64,000 nt of DNA from Clostridia bacterium (GTDB taxonomy: Bacteria; Bacillota; Clostridia; Oscillospirales; Acutalibacteraceae), in the NCBI GenBank assembly GCA_900766585.1, contig CAAFVV010000028.1, positions 13,351 through 77,350 on the forward strand, given 5' to 3'. Each line of letters starts with the position of its first letter. Position 1 is the first letter of the stretch. Below are positions 41,224-49,419 of this stretch, one piece after another. The notes beneath the pieces are model-generated. The model ran no database searches. It saw only the letters and a program-made list of their open reading frames with translations, and was not told where the DNA came from. A program made the translations under genes and the position numbers.

Positions 41224-42569
41224 ACCGTCACCCACACCCCTACCGGCTCTGGGATCAGGCAAAGCCGCTGCGCCCGCTGCTGCTGATCCCGCTGATCCGT
41301 CTGCTTTACAGCCGGATCACTCACACCCCCATATCCGGGCTTTGGCAGGATGTGCTGCTCGCGGCCGTGATCCTTTCGCTCGGTCTCTGGGCGCAGTTGA
41401 CCGTCACCTACCGTGCAGACGACCGCGAAATCTCCCTGCGCTGGCGCATACCGTTTGACCGCACCCGCCGACTCCTGCCGTCGCAGATCGTCTCGGTCGG
41501 CATGGAACGCACCCCGTTCATGGCGCTGACCGGCGGCAGACGGGTGCGGATCCATACCGGCGGCTGCCGCCGCCCGCTTCTGCTGTATCTTGACCGCAAA
41601 AGCACCCGCCTGTTCTGGTCTGCCGCCCGCAGACCGCTGTCCGGGCGGGTACTCCCCGCCCTGATCTGGGCGCTGTCCGGCTCCGACGCCGCTGTCGGCT
41701 GGCTTTACGCTGTCGTTCCACTGCGGCAGACGGCGCGTTTTCTCGGCAGAGAACCGGCGGAGGAATGGCACACCCTACGCGACCTTTTGCTGACAAAAGG
41801 GTTGCCCTCGCTGCTCACGGTGCTTGCCGTCCTCATCGCCGTCGGATGGGGGCTGTCATTTTCCCGCCGTCTGATCGGCGGACTGGGCTTTTTCGCCGAA
41901 TGGGGACAGGCGGAGATCCAGACGCGAAGCGGCGTGTGGATGCGCCGCTGTCAGCGGCTGTTTTGCGCCCATATCCACGGGATCGTGCTGCGGCAGACAC
42001 TGGGGCTGTCCCTCTGCCGACGTTACAGCGCCGCCGCGGTAATTGAATCCGCGCCCGGCAGGCTAGGCAGCGACCGCCCGGTCATCTGCCAGACCGCCGC
42101 CAGGCGGGAGCTGCCAAAACTGCTCGCTCCGCTGTTTCCCGTTTTGCCGCCGCTCGAACCGACCCTGCTCCCCGACCGCCGCGGACGGCGGCGCTGCCGG
42201 CTGCCGCCGCTGCTCTGGTGCCTGCCCGGGCTTTTGCTGCTGAGTCTGGGGCGCGGCACCCGCCCCGCAGGCGGGCTGTGGCTGATTCTGACCCTCTGGT
42301 GGCTTGCCGTGCGGCTGCGCGCCGGGCGGATGAGCGGGATCGCCGTCACCGCGTCGGCGATCCTGCTGCGGTTCCCGAAAAAGCTGTCGCTGACCACCGT
42401 CCTCCTCCCCGTGCGGGGGGAGGAAAGTCTGATCTGGCGGCAAAGCCCGTGGCAGCGGCGCGCAGGACTGTGCGATGTCACCGTCTGCGTCGGCGGCGGG
42501 CGGTTTCGCGTGCGGGCGCTGCGCGCCGACGCGGCAAGGCGGCTGCTCGCCGGTGTCTGCCCCCAATAG
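41220..42569 (+). CDS. PH-domain membrane protein (YdbT-like)
   Basis: This 449-residue membrane protein has two helix pairs and three stretches with the bPH2 pattern (REISLRWRIPFDRTRRLLPSQIVSV; IQTRSGVWMRRCQRLFCAHIHGI; AILLRFPKKLSLTTVLLPV), the arrangement of YdbT. It is very rich in Arg and Leu. It overlaps the YdbS-like gene by four bases and ends before a strong terminator. Its placement behind spoVAD suggests expression during sporulation, which is inference. Confidence 0.78.
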   Translation: MNRHPHPYRLWDQAKPLRPLLLIPLIRLLYSRITHTPISGLWQDVLLAAVILSLGLWAQLTVTYRADDREISLRWRIPFDRTRRLLPSQIVSVGMERTPFMALTGGRRVRIHTGGCRRPLLLYLDRKSTRLFWSAARRPLSGRVLPALIWALSGSDAAVGWLYAVVPLRQTARFLGREPAEEWHTLRDLLLTKGLPSLLTVLAVLIAVGWGLSFSRRLIGGLGFFAEWGQAEIQTRSGVWMRRCQRLFCAHIHGIVLRQTLGLSLCRRYSAAAVIESAPGRLGSDRPVICQTAARRELPKLLAPLFPVLPPLEPTLLPDRRGRRRCRLPPLLWCLPGLLLLSLGRGTRPAGGLWLILTLWWLAVRLRAGRMSGIAVTASAILLRFPKKLSLTTVLLPVRGEESLIWRQSPWQRRAGLCDVTVCVGGGRFRVRALRADAARRLLAGVCPQ

Positions 42570-42583
42570 CTTTGCGCGCAAAA

Positions 42584-42621
42584 GCGCCCCTGTTCCCGCC
42601 AAAAAACGGGAACAGGGGCGC
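42584..42621. terminator. Bidirectional terminator between ydbT-like and DUF5050 genes
   Basis: GCGCCCCTGTTCCCG (42584-42598) pairs perfectly with CGGGAACAGGGGCGC (42607-42621). The T tracts on either side are weak. Confidence 0.75.
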
Positions 42622-42635
42622 CTGACTTTACGGGG

Positions 42636-43673
42636 TCACGGGTCGATGCGCTCGGCATTTTCCCCATCGGTGTCTGCACGCCAGACCGACTGCTCATCCC
42701 ATTGGACATAGTACATTTTACCGTCCAGAAACTGAACATTGGAGACATTCTGCGGGGGCAGCGCCTCCGTACCGCTGCCGTCCTCCCGCACGCGGAACAG
42801 ATTCTGCCCGTCGGAGGTCACGGCATAGAGCCAGCCGCCGAAAGCGTTCAGTTCCCCGCAGGTGCCGTTGATCAGCTTCTTCGGATTTTTGCCGTCTCTG
42901 TCCATCCGCCAGATGCCGTCGGAAAATGTGCTATTGGTCAGATAGAAAACATAGTTTTCCGTGACAAGAATCTGATACGCATTAACCTCAGCCAGCGTCT
43001 GCCGATCGGTGCCGTCGGTGCGCATACTGCCGATCGCCCCCTCGTCGTCGCCGATACGCCCGTCATAATAGTACAGACGGTCGCCGACCCGCTGAAAACC
43101 GCGGCAGTCCTCCAAAAGCACCTTCCGTTCCTTAAGCTCCCGGGTGTATCTGACCAGTCTTTGCGTGTCATCATCGGATTCAAGAACAAACACCGCATCC
43201 TCCGTAATACTCAAGCCGAAAAGGAAACACCCCTCATAGGCGGCACCGAGCAGCACCGTCCGATTGCCGCCGTCCGGATCCATGCAGAACAGCTCGCGGC
43301 CGGAGATGCCGTAGAGCTTGCCGTCCGCCATATTCATCCATCTGAGGCTGTCCCTGTCGAACAGCGTCTGCTTATCGCTGCCGTCCGATCGGCGGCGGGT
43401 AAGGGCATCGGTAAAGATATCGGTTTTGGGGTCGCGAACGTGAAACGAGGTGTAGATATACCCGTCCGCATCCAGAAACCTTCCGCCGACCTGCTGATTG
43501 CCGCCGAGCCGCAGTTCACGCTGCGCCGCCGTCTCCGTCTGTCCGCCGCTTTCCGCTTCGGATGCGGCGTCGGAGCGATCCGGCGCCGATTCGGCTGTGC
43601 GCCCGTCACAGCCTGCCGCGCAGAGCAGCAGGAGGGCGAGGCAAAACGGAAAAAACCGTCGAAGAAGGGTCAT
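42636..43673 (-). CDS. DUF5050-type beta-propeller lipoprotein
   Basis: This 345-residue protein has a signal peptide with lipobox LCAAGC, a short Ser/Glu linker and then repeated blades with a pattern such as GKLYGISGRELFCMDPDGGN and DRLYYYDGRI...GAIGSMRTDGTDRQTL, typical of DUF5050. It should sit on the outer face of the membrane. Its role is unknown. It follows a second exported protein gene by 14 bp. The start is the ATG after AAAGGAGAGAGCACG; an in-frame ATG 48 bp earlier overlaps the preceding gene. Confidence 0.8.
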   Translation of the reverse strand: MTLLRRFFPFCLALLLLCAAGCDGRTAESAPDRSDAASEAESGGQTETAAQRELRLGGNQQVGGRFLDADGYIYTSFHVRDPKTDIFTDALTRRRSDGSDKQTLFDRDSLRWMNMADGKLYGISGRELFCMDPDGGNRTVLLGAAYEGCFLFGLSITEDAVFVLESDDDTQRLVRYTRELKERKVLLEDCRGFQRVGDRLYYYDGRIGDDEGAIGSMRTDGTDRQTLAEVNAYQILVTENYVFYLTNSTFSDGIWRMDRDGKNPKKLINGTCGELNAFGGWLYAVTSDGQNLFRVREDGSGTEALPPQNVSNVQFLDGKMYYVQWDEQSVWRADTDGENAERIDP

Positions 43674-43687
43674 CGTGCTCTCTCCTT

Positions 43688-44353
43688 TCAGGCTGTCATG
43701 CTGTCGCAGGCCGCCAGACAATATTCCCCGGCATACTGCACGAAACGCACACGGTAAACGGTCTCGGCACCCTTGTCATCCTCGGTCACGACGCGGTAAT
43801 CAATGCGGTCGGTGTCGCCGTAGGGGGCGCGGTCAATCTCGGTCACGCCGATGACGGTACAGGTCTTCTGCGGCACGGCTTTTCGGTTATCAAACAGCAT
43901 CTCATCCTTGCAGTCGCCGGGGGCGAGCATCACCTTGCAAAAATAATCCGTATCAATCGTCACATATTTTTTCACGGCGGCATAATACTCACCGATCGAC
44001 ACGTCCATATCCCCGCAGATCGGACGAATCCGCTCCAGCCGCTCATCGGTCGTCAGCCCCAGCTCGATGACCGCGGCGCGCAGTGAGGAATCGGCAAGCG
44101 TCTTATAGCGAAAGAAGGCTTCGATCTGCGTTTTCGCGACCGCTGTCGTAAACGGTGCTTTGGGCGCCCGCTGTCCCGCCGCAGACGGACGGGTCACATA
44201 AAACGTCGGAATGCCGGCAATCTCCTCGCTGTCGGCAGCGATGCTTTCCGGCTCCTGCCCCCTGTTTTGCGCCAAAGAGGGAAACGCGACCGCACACACG
44301 GTGCAGATCAGACAGAATACGACAGCCAGAATCAGTATTGTGCGTTTTTTCAT
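43688..44353 (-). CDS. Exported protein of unknown function
   Basis: This 221-residue protein has an N-terminal membrane helix or signal peptide (MKKRTILILAVVFCLICTV), a linker and a soluble part with no family that I recognise. Residues 65-120 are helical and the C-terminal third is strand-rich (YRVRFVQYAGEYCLAACD). Four cysteines in the mature part could form disulfides. The ATG at 44353 follows AAAGGGTGTTTGTC. It is the first gene of a two-gene operon with the DUF5050 lipoprotein, downstream of two tandem palindromes. Confidence 0.7.
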   Translation of the reverse strand: MKKRTILILAVVFCLICTVCAVAFPSLAQNRGQEPESIAADSEEIAGIPTFYVTRPSAAGQRAPKAPFTTAVAKTQIEAFFRYKTLADSSLRAAVIELGLTTDERLERIRPICGDMDVSIGEYYAAVKKYVTIDTDYFCKVMLAPGDCKDEMLFDNRKAVPQKTCTVIGVTEIDRAPYGDTDRIDYRVVTEDDKGAETVYRVRFVQYAGEYCLAACDSMTA

Positions 44354-44425
44354 GACAAACACCCTTTCTTTTTTCTGCGGGAAAGCAGCTCCCGTCGCGC
44401 CCGCTTCACTTTCCCCTACACCGCC

Positions 44426-44453
44426 AGTATAGCAGACCTGCCCGCAAAGTCAA
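44426..44453 (-). promoter_or_regulatory. Sigma-A promoter of the exported-protein/DUF5050 operon
   Basis: TTGACT (44448-44453), 16 bp, TATACT (44426-44431) on the minus strand. The palindromes at 44457-44509 abut it upstream. Confidence 0.7.
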
Positions 44454-44456
44454 GCA

Positions 44457-44509
44457 AGATTACAAAACTGTAACCTAAAACTTTTTCAAGGTTACAAAAC
44501 TGTAACCTT
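44457..44509. promoter_or_regulatory. Tandem palindromic operators
   Basis: The stretch TTACAAAACTGTAACCT occurs twice, 32 bp apart (three helical turns). The second copy is a perfect inverted repeat, AAGGTTAC, six bases, GTAACCTT (44488-44509); the first (44457-44476) has one arm mismatch. They lie directly upstream of the -35 box of the leftward operon, which would suit an activator or a two-site repressor. The remainder of the 316-bp gap (44354-44669) holds the rightward promoter and no gene. Confidence 0.75.
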
Positions 44510-44617
44510 ACGGGGCAATTTCACCAAAATCGCCGCATCCGTCTGGCTGTTTCGCACAAAGCCGGGTACCTGCCGCCGCGTCCGGCGGAAAAATCGGCGG
44601 ACGGCGAAAATTCCCCG

Positions 44618-44646
44618 TAGGCAAGCGGCGAAGAATGTGGTATACT
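44618..44646 (+). promoter_or_regulatory. Sigma-A promoter of the rluA-type/luxS operon
   Basis: TAGGCA (44618-44623), 17 bp, TATACT (44641-44646), 24 bp upstream of the start codon. Confidence 0.6.
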
Positions 44647-44669
44647 GAGGAAAAAGGAGGCGAGCAGGC

Positions 44670-45563
44670 TTGGGAGAGCTGACATTTGCGGTGCCGCCCG
44701 CATGGGACGGGCGGCGCCTGCAGGATTTTCTGCGCCAGGGGTGCGGGCTGTCCTGGCGCATGGTGGTGCGGCTGCGCCATCCGCCCGGGCAGATCACGGT
44801 CGGCGGCGTTCTGCGCCGCACGATCGACCCCGTCCGCGCGGGCGAGACGGTGGTGCTGACCCTGCCCGCCGACACGCTGCGGATCGAACCGGCGGCGCTG
44901 CCGCTTGCGGTCGTATATGAGGACGAGGCGCTGCTCGTCGCCGACAAGCCGCCCTATCTCGCCGTGCATCCGTCTGCGGGGCGGCCGGAGCCGACGCTTG
45001 CGAACGCCGCCGTCGCCCACTATGCCGCCGCGGGCGTGACCTGCTCCTTCCGGCCGGTCAACCGGCTCGACCGCAACACGAGCGGGCTGCTTCTGGCGGC
45101 AAAAAACGCCCATGTGGCGTATGCGCTGACCCGCAAGCCGGAAAAGGAATATCTGGCGGTCGCCTGCGGCACGCTGACCGGCGGGGGGACAGTGGATCAG
45201 CCCATCCGCCTGCGGGAGGGCAGCTTTATCGCCCGCGAGGTCGGCGAGGGCGGCAAGCCGAGCGTGACCCACTATACGGCGCTGTCCTCCGACGGAACCT
45301 ATACGCTTCTGCGGCTGCGGCTGGAGACGGGGCGCACCCACCAGATCCGGGTACATATGGCATGGCTCGGCTGCCCGCTCGCCGGGGACGATCTCTACGG
45401 CGGCAGCACCGCCGACATCAGCCGCCAGGCGCTCCACTGCGCCCGTATGCGCTTTGACCACCCGCTGACCGGCGCGCCGCTCGATCTGCGCGCCCCGCTG
45501 CCCGAGGATATGCGCGCACTCTGCGCCGCCCGACATCTGACTGTACCGGAGGAATATCTATGA
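44670..45563 (+). CDS. RluA-family pseudouridine synthase
   Basis: This 297-residue enzyme isomerises uridine in rRNA or tRNA. The catalytic Asp is D134 in NRLDRNTSG; RTHQIRVHMAWLGCPLAGDDLYG is the usual C-terminal block, and an S4-like segment is at the N-terminus (WDGRRLQDFLRQ). The start is TTG, ten bases after AAAAAGGAGG, since no ATG or GTG fits. It is the first gene of a coupled run: its last four bases overlap luxS. Confidence 0.92.
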   Translation: MGELTFAVPPAWDGRRLQDFLRQGCGLSWRMVVRLRHPPGQITVGGVLRRTIDPVRAGETVVLTLPADTLRIEPAALPLAVVYEDEALLVADKPPYLAVHPSAGRPEPTLANAAVAHYAAAGVTCSFRPVNRLDRNTSGLLLAAKNAHVAYALTRKPEKEYLAVACGTLTGGGTVDQPIRLREGSFIAREVGEGGKPSVTHYTALSSDGTYTLLRLRLETGRTHQIRVHMAWLGCPLAGDDLYGGSTADISRQALHCARMRFDHPLTGAPLDLRAPLPEDMRALCAARHLTVPEEYL

Positions 45564-46039
45564 AGACCATTGCGAGCTTTACCGTTGACCATGACCGCCT
45601 GCTGCCGGGACTGTATGTGTCCCGCAAGGACGGCGACGTCGTGACCTATGACCTGCGGTTCATCCGCCCGAACACCCCGCCGTTTCTGCCGAATCCCGTG
45701 ATGCACACGATCGAGCATCTCGCGGCGACCTATGTGCGCAACAGCCGCTTTGGCGGCGAGATCGTCTATTTCGGGCCGATGGGCTGCCGCACGGGGTTTT
45801 ATCTGCTGGTGCGCGATTCCGTCAGCTGTGAGCAGGTGATCGCGCTCGTGCGGGAGACGCTCGGGTTTATCGCAGCGTTTGAGGGCACGATCCCCGGCAC
45901 CGCGCCGGCGGAATGCGGCAACTTCCGCGAGCACGACCTGGCGGGCGCCAAGGCGGCTGCGGCGAAGATGCTGCCGGTGCTTGCCGGCTGGACGACGGCG
46001 GATACGGACTATGCGGCGCACGGAAAGGAGCGGACATAA
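45560..46039 (+). CDS. luxS: S-ribosylhomocysteine lyase
   Basis: This 159-residue enzyme splits S-ribosylhomocysteine to homocysteine and DPD, the precursor of autoinducer-2, in the activated methyl cycle. The metal ligands H49, H53 and C119 (MHTIEHL, ECGN), catalytic E52 and C76 (GCRTGFY) are all present. It is placed between a pseudouridine synthase and a DUF3810 gene with overlapping stop and start codons. No methyl-cycle partner such as pfs is in the window. Confidence 0.96.
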   Translation: MKTIASFTVDHDRLLPGLYVSRKDGDVVTYDLRFIRPNTPPFLPNPVMHTIEHLAATYVRNSRFGGEIVYFGPMGCRTGFYLLVRDSVSCEQVIALVRETLGFIAAFEGTIPGTAPAECGNFREHDLAGAKAAAAKMLPVLAGWTTADTDYAAHGKERT

Positions 46040-47208
46040 TGCCGGATCTGGCTGAGCGCGAGCGGCAGACCGCCGCTGCGCCGACCCCGAAGAAACACCT
46101 TTTCCGGCGTATCGCGCGGCACACGCTCTGGCTGCTGCCGGGGCTTCTGGCGCTGTTTTTCCTGCTGTGGCTGCCGTCTCATCCCGCCGTGGCGGAATGG
46201 CTCTGCGCCCGCGGACTGTTCCGGGTGTGCAACACCGTGCTGTCCGTTTTGACGGGGCTTCTGCCCTTTTCGCTGACCGAGCTGTGCGTCACACTCGCCG
46301 TTCCCGCCGCCGCGGTGCTGATCGCGGCAGCGGTCTATGCCCTGCGGCGCAGCAGCCGCCGCGGGCAGCTGCTTTTGCGCCTGCTGCGCGGGGTGGGCTG
46401 GACGCTGTCCTGCACGGCACTTTTGTACATGCTGACCCACGGCTGCAATTTCTACCGCTATACGACCGCGCAGCTGATGGGGATGGACACCGCCGTCTGC
46501 ACGCCGGAATATCTGCAGGCAGTCGTGACCGATCTCGCAGAAAAGGCGTCCGCCGCGCGGGCGGAGGTCGCGCAGGATGCCGCCGGACATATGGTGCTGT
46601 CCCGCTCGGTGCCGGAGACGCTGGCAGATGCGGCGGGCGGCTACCGCAAGCTGCAGAAGACCTATCCGTTCCTCTGGGGCGCCGCCTACCGCACAAAGCC
46701 GGTCACACTGTCGCACTGGTGGTCATATACCGGCATAGCGGGAATGTACTTCCCGATGCTCGGCGAATCGAACGTCAACACAGACCAGCCGCCCTGTGAC
46801 ATTCCCGCCACGGCAGCGCATGAGCTGGCGCATTCCCGCGGCTTTGCGCGGGAGGATGAGTGCAATTTCTACGCATTTTTGTCCTGCTCGGTGTCCGACT
46901 CGGCGGACTACCGCTATTCGGGCTATCTGCACGCCTATGTCTACTGTGCCAACGCGCTCTACGGCTACGATGCCGATATGTGGCGGGAGGCGAGGTCACA
47001 CCTGTCGGAGGACGTCGCCCGCGACCTTGCCCAGCGCAGCGCCTACTGGAAGCAGTTCGAGGGTGAGGTGCAGCAGGTGTCTACCGGCATCAACAACGGC
47101 TTTATCGCCTCACAGGGGGACGAGGACGGCGTGCTGAGTTATGACCGCGTCGTCGAGCTGGTCGTCGGGTATTACCGCCTGCAGGGCTTTACGGGGGGAA
47201 CGTCATGA
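46039..47208 (+). CDS. DUF3810 membrane-anchored putative metallopeptidase
   Basis: This 389-residue protein has three membrane helices in its first 125 residues and then a large soluble domain with an HELAH zinc motif (TAAHELAHSRGFAREDECNFYAF), where the downstream Glu may be the third ligand. This is the DUF3810 family. Its substrate is unknown. It overlaps luxS by one base (TAATG) and rlmA by four, so it is made with them; no functional link is obvious. Confidence 0.85.
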   Translation: MPDLAERERQTAAAPTPKKHLFRRIARHTLWLLPGLLALFFLLWLPSHPAVAEWLCARGLFRVCNTVLSVLTGLLPFSLTELCVTLAVPAAAVLIAAAVYALRRSSRRGQLLLRLLRGVGWTLSCTALLYMLTHGCNFYRYTTAQLMGMDTAVCTPEYLQAVVTDLAEKASAARAEVAQDAAGHMVLSRSVPETLADAAGGYRKLQKTYPFLWGAAYRTKPVTLSHWWSYTGIAGMYFPMLGESNVNTDQPPCDIPATAAHELAHSRGFAREDECNFYAFLSCSVSDSADYRYSGYLHAYVYCANALYGYDADMWREARSHLSEDVARDLAQRSAYWKQFEGEVQQVSTGINNGFIASQGDEDGVLSYDRVVELVVGYYRLQGFTGGTS

Positions 47209-48026
47209 GTCTATTCGTCTGCCCGCTGTGCGGCAAGGCGCTGCTGGCGGAGGAGAACCGCCGGGTATGCAGAAACGGACACAGCTTCGATCTGGCGCGG
47301 GAGGGATATGTCAACCTCCTGCTCTCGCAGAAGAGCCGCGCCGCCCACCACGGCGACGACGCCAAAATGGTGACGGCGCGCCGCCGCTTTCTCGAGCGCG
47401 GCTTTTATGCGCCGCTGCGCGATGCGCTGACCGCGCTCTGCCTTGACCGGGCGGAAAAGGGCGTGCGGCTGTTAGACGCCGGCTGCGGCGAGGGATACTA
47501 CACCGCAGCGGCGGTCTCTGCGCTGGAGGCCGCCGGGCTTGCGCCCGAAGCGGCAGGCGCAGATATTTCGCGCGAGGCGGTGCGGTACGCCGCCAAACGC
47601 GACCGGTCGCGGGAATGGGCGGTCGCGAGCGTGTTCCGTCTGCCGGTGGCGGCAAAGCGCATAGATCTGCTGCTGTCGCTGTTTGCCCCGAAGGCACCGG
47701 AGGAATGGGCGCGCGTGATCCGCCGCGGCGGCACGCTCTGCCGCGCGGTACCGCTTGCCGACCACCTGTTTGAATTAAAGGAGGCGGTCTACGACCGCCC
47801 GTACAAGGACACCCCCGAGCCGACAGCGCTGGCGGGCTTCCGGCTCATTCGGACCGAACGGGTGCGGTTTTCAGCCGCGCTGCCGGACAATGCGGCAATA
47901 GCCGACCTGTTTGCCATGACGCCGTATTACTACCGCACCTCCGCCGCCGACCGGGCGAAACTCGATGCCCTTCCCGCCCTCACGGTGACGGCGGACTGCG
48001 CCCTTCTGGTCTACGAGCGGGAGTAG
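47205..48026 (+). CDS. rlmA: 23S rRNA (guanine-N1)-methyltransferase, RlmA family
   Basis: This 273-residue enzyme has the N-terminal zinc knuckle of RlmA (CPLCGKALL, then CRNGHSFDLAREGYVNLL). A class I methyltransferase fold follows (LLDAGCGEGYY as the SAM loop). It methylates G745 or G748 in domain II of 23S rRNA; which one cannot be told from the sequence. In RlmA(II) this modification affects tylosin sensitivity. The start overlaps the DUF3810 stop (ATGA). Confidence 0.92.
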   Translation: MSLFVCPLCGKALLAEENRRVCRNGHSFDLAREGYVNLLLSQKSRAAHHGDDAKMVTARRRFLERGFYAPLRDALTALCLDRAEKGVRLLDAGCGEGYYTAAAVSALEAAGLAPEAAGADISREAVRYAAKRDRSREWAVASVFRLPVAAKRIDLLLSLFAPKAPEEWARVIRRGGTLCRAVPLADHLFELKEAVYDRPYKDTPEPTALAGFRLIRTERVRFSAALPDNAAIADLFAMTPYYYRTSAADRAKLDALPALTVTADCALLVYERE

Positions 48027-48081
48027 ACGGCCAATCCTGCGGTTTTTCTCCGTTTTTGCCGGGAAAATCCGGAAAAGGACG

Positions 48082-48110
48082 TTGCACAATGCGGGAATCT
48101 GTGCTATCAT
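48082..48110 (+). promoter_or_regulatory. Sigma-A promoter of the murI-argS run
   Basis: TTGCAC (48082-48087), 17 bp, TATCAT (48105-48110), 49 bp upstream of murI. Confidence 0.7.
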
Positions 48111-48158
48111 TATTTAGTTACGACATTCCGCTGTGACGGGAAAACGGGAGGAGAGGCT

Positions 48159-48974
48159 ATGGACAGACGTCCGATCGGCGTATTCGATTCGGGACTCGGC
48201 GGATTGACCGCAGTGCGGGAGCTGCAGAAGCGGCTGCCGGCAGAGGATATCATCTACTTCGGCGACACCGGCCGCGTGCCCTACGGCAACCGCAGCGCCG
48301 CGACGCTGCGGGAATATGCGGCGCAGGACTGCCGCTTTCTGCTTAAACAGGACGTCAAATATATCATCGCCGCCTGCGGCACGGTCAGCTCGACCGCCGG
48401 AGACGTGCTGTCCGCCCTGCCGGTTCCGGCGACGGGCGTTGTGGCGCCCACGGCGGCTGCTGCGGCACGCGCCACCAAAAACGGGCGCATCGGCGTGATC
48501 GCCACGGCGGCGACCATCGGCTCCGGCGCATTTGAACGGGCGCTTTTGCCGCTGGGGGAGCTTGCGGTGTTCCCGAAAGCCTGCCCGCTGTTTGTGCCGC
48601 TCGTGGAGGCAGGCATGATCGCCCCGTCGGAGGAGGCGACCCGCCTGATCGTGCGCCGGTATCTGCTGCCGCTCAAGGCGGAGGGGATCGACACGCTGAT
48701 CCTGGGCTGCACCCATTTCCCGCTGCTCGCCCCGCTGATCGACGAGGTGATGGAGGGCACAGCGGCACTGATCGACGCGGGACGCGAGACCGTCTGCGCC
48801 TGCGCGGAGGAATTGCAGTCCCGCGGGCTGCTGACCGACCGCGTGCCAGCGGGACAAAGCCGCTTTTATGTGTCCGACCGGCCGGAGGGCTTTGTCCAGG
48901 TGGCGGATATGTTTCTCGGCCGTCCGGTGGAGGGCAGCGTCACCTGCATCTCCATGGATGAGCTGACCGGCTGA
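48159..48974 (+). CDS. murI: Glutamate racemase
   Basis: This 271-residue enzyme makes D-glutamate for peptidoglycan. The two catalytic cysteines are C73 (AACGTVSS) and C184 (GCTHFPLL), and D10 (VFDSGLGG) and YFGDTGRVPYG are conserved. The residue after C73, normally Asn in ACNTAS, is Gly here. The start follows GGGAGGAGAGGCT. It heads a rightward run with DUF1934, argS, a helicase and rlmB. Confidence 0.94.
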   Translation: MDRRPIGVFDSGLGGLTAVRELQKRLPAEDIIYFGDTGRVPYGNRSAATLREYAAQDCRFLLKQDVKYIIAACGTVSSTAGDVLSALPVPATGVVAPTAAAAARATKNGRIGVIATAATIGSGAFERALLPLGELAVFPKACPLFVPLVEAGMIAPSEEATRLIVRRYLLPLKAEGIDTLILGCTHFPLLAPLIDEVMEGTAALIDAGRETVCACAEELQSRGLLTDRVPAGQSRFYVSDRPEGFVQVADMFLGRPVEGSVTCISMDELTG

Positions 48975-48986
48975 GGGGGAAACGGT

Positions 48987-49412
48987 ATGCAGGTGCTTGT
49001 GGCCGTGACCGGCGTCAGCCGGACGGCGGACGGAACGGAGGACACGGTCGAAACGGTATCACCCGGCAGGCTGTCCGATGTACCGGAGGGGCGGCGGCTG
49101 TGGTATACGGAACCGGCGGAGCCGGACAGACCCGCCGTGCGGATCGCGGTCACGGTCGGCGGCGGACGGGTGGTCATGGAGCGGCACGGCCGCGGACATA
49201 CCCGCATGGAATTTGTGCCGGGACACCGCACCGTCTGCGATTACGACACCGGCTTCGGCTGTCTGCCGCTCGGCTTTACCGCCGGACAGATCGAGGAAGA
49301 ATGGGACCGACACGGCGGGCGGATACGCCTGTGCTACACGATGGATCAGCACGGCACGCCCGTCTCATCTCATGAAGTGCAGATCCGGGTCACGGCCCGG
49401 GAGAAAGGATGA
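48987..49412 (+). CDS. DUF1934 (YwiB-like) calycin-fold protein
   Basis: This 141-residue protein is rich in beta strands with the DUF1934 pattern: VSPGRLSDVPEGRRLWYTEP, RHGRGHTRMEFVPGHRTVCDYDTGFG and RIRLCYTMDQHGTPVSSHEVQIRV. The family is predicted to form a small lipocalin-like barrel. Its role is unknown, but in Firmicutes it very often sits directly before argS, as here (7-bp gap). The start follows GAGGGGGAAACGGT. Confidence 0.9.
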   Translation: MQVLVAVTGVSRTADGTEDTVETVSPGRLSDVPEGRRLWYTEPAEPDRPAVRIAVTVGGGRVVMERHGRGHTRMEFVPGHRTVCDYDTGFGCLPLGFTAGQIEEEWDRHGGRIRLCYTMDQHGTPVSSHEVQIRVTAREKG

Positions 49413-49419
49413 ACCGGAT

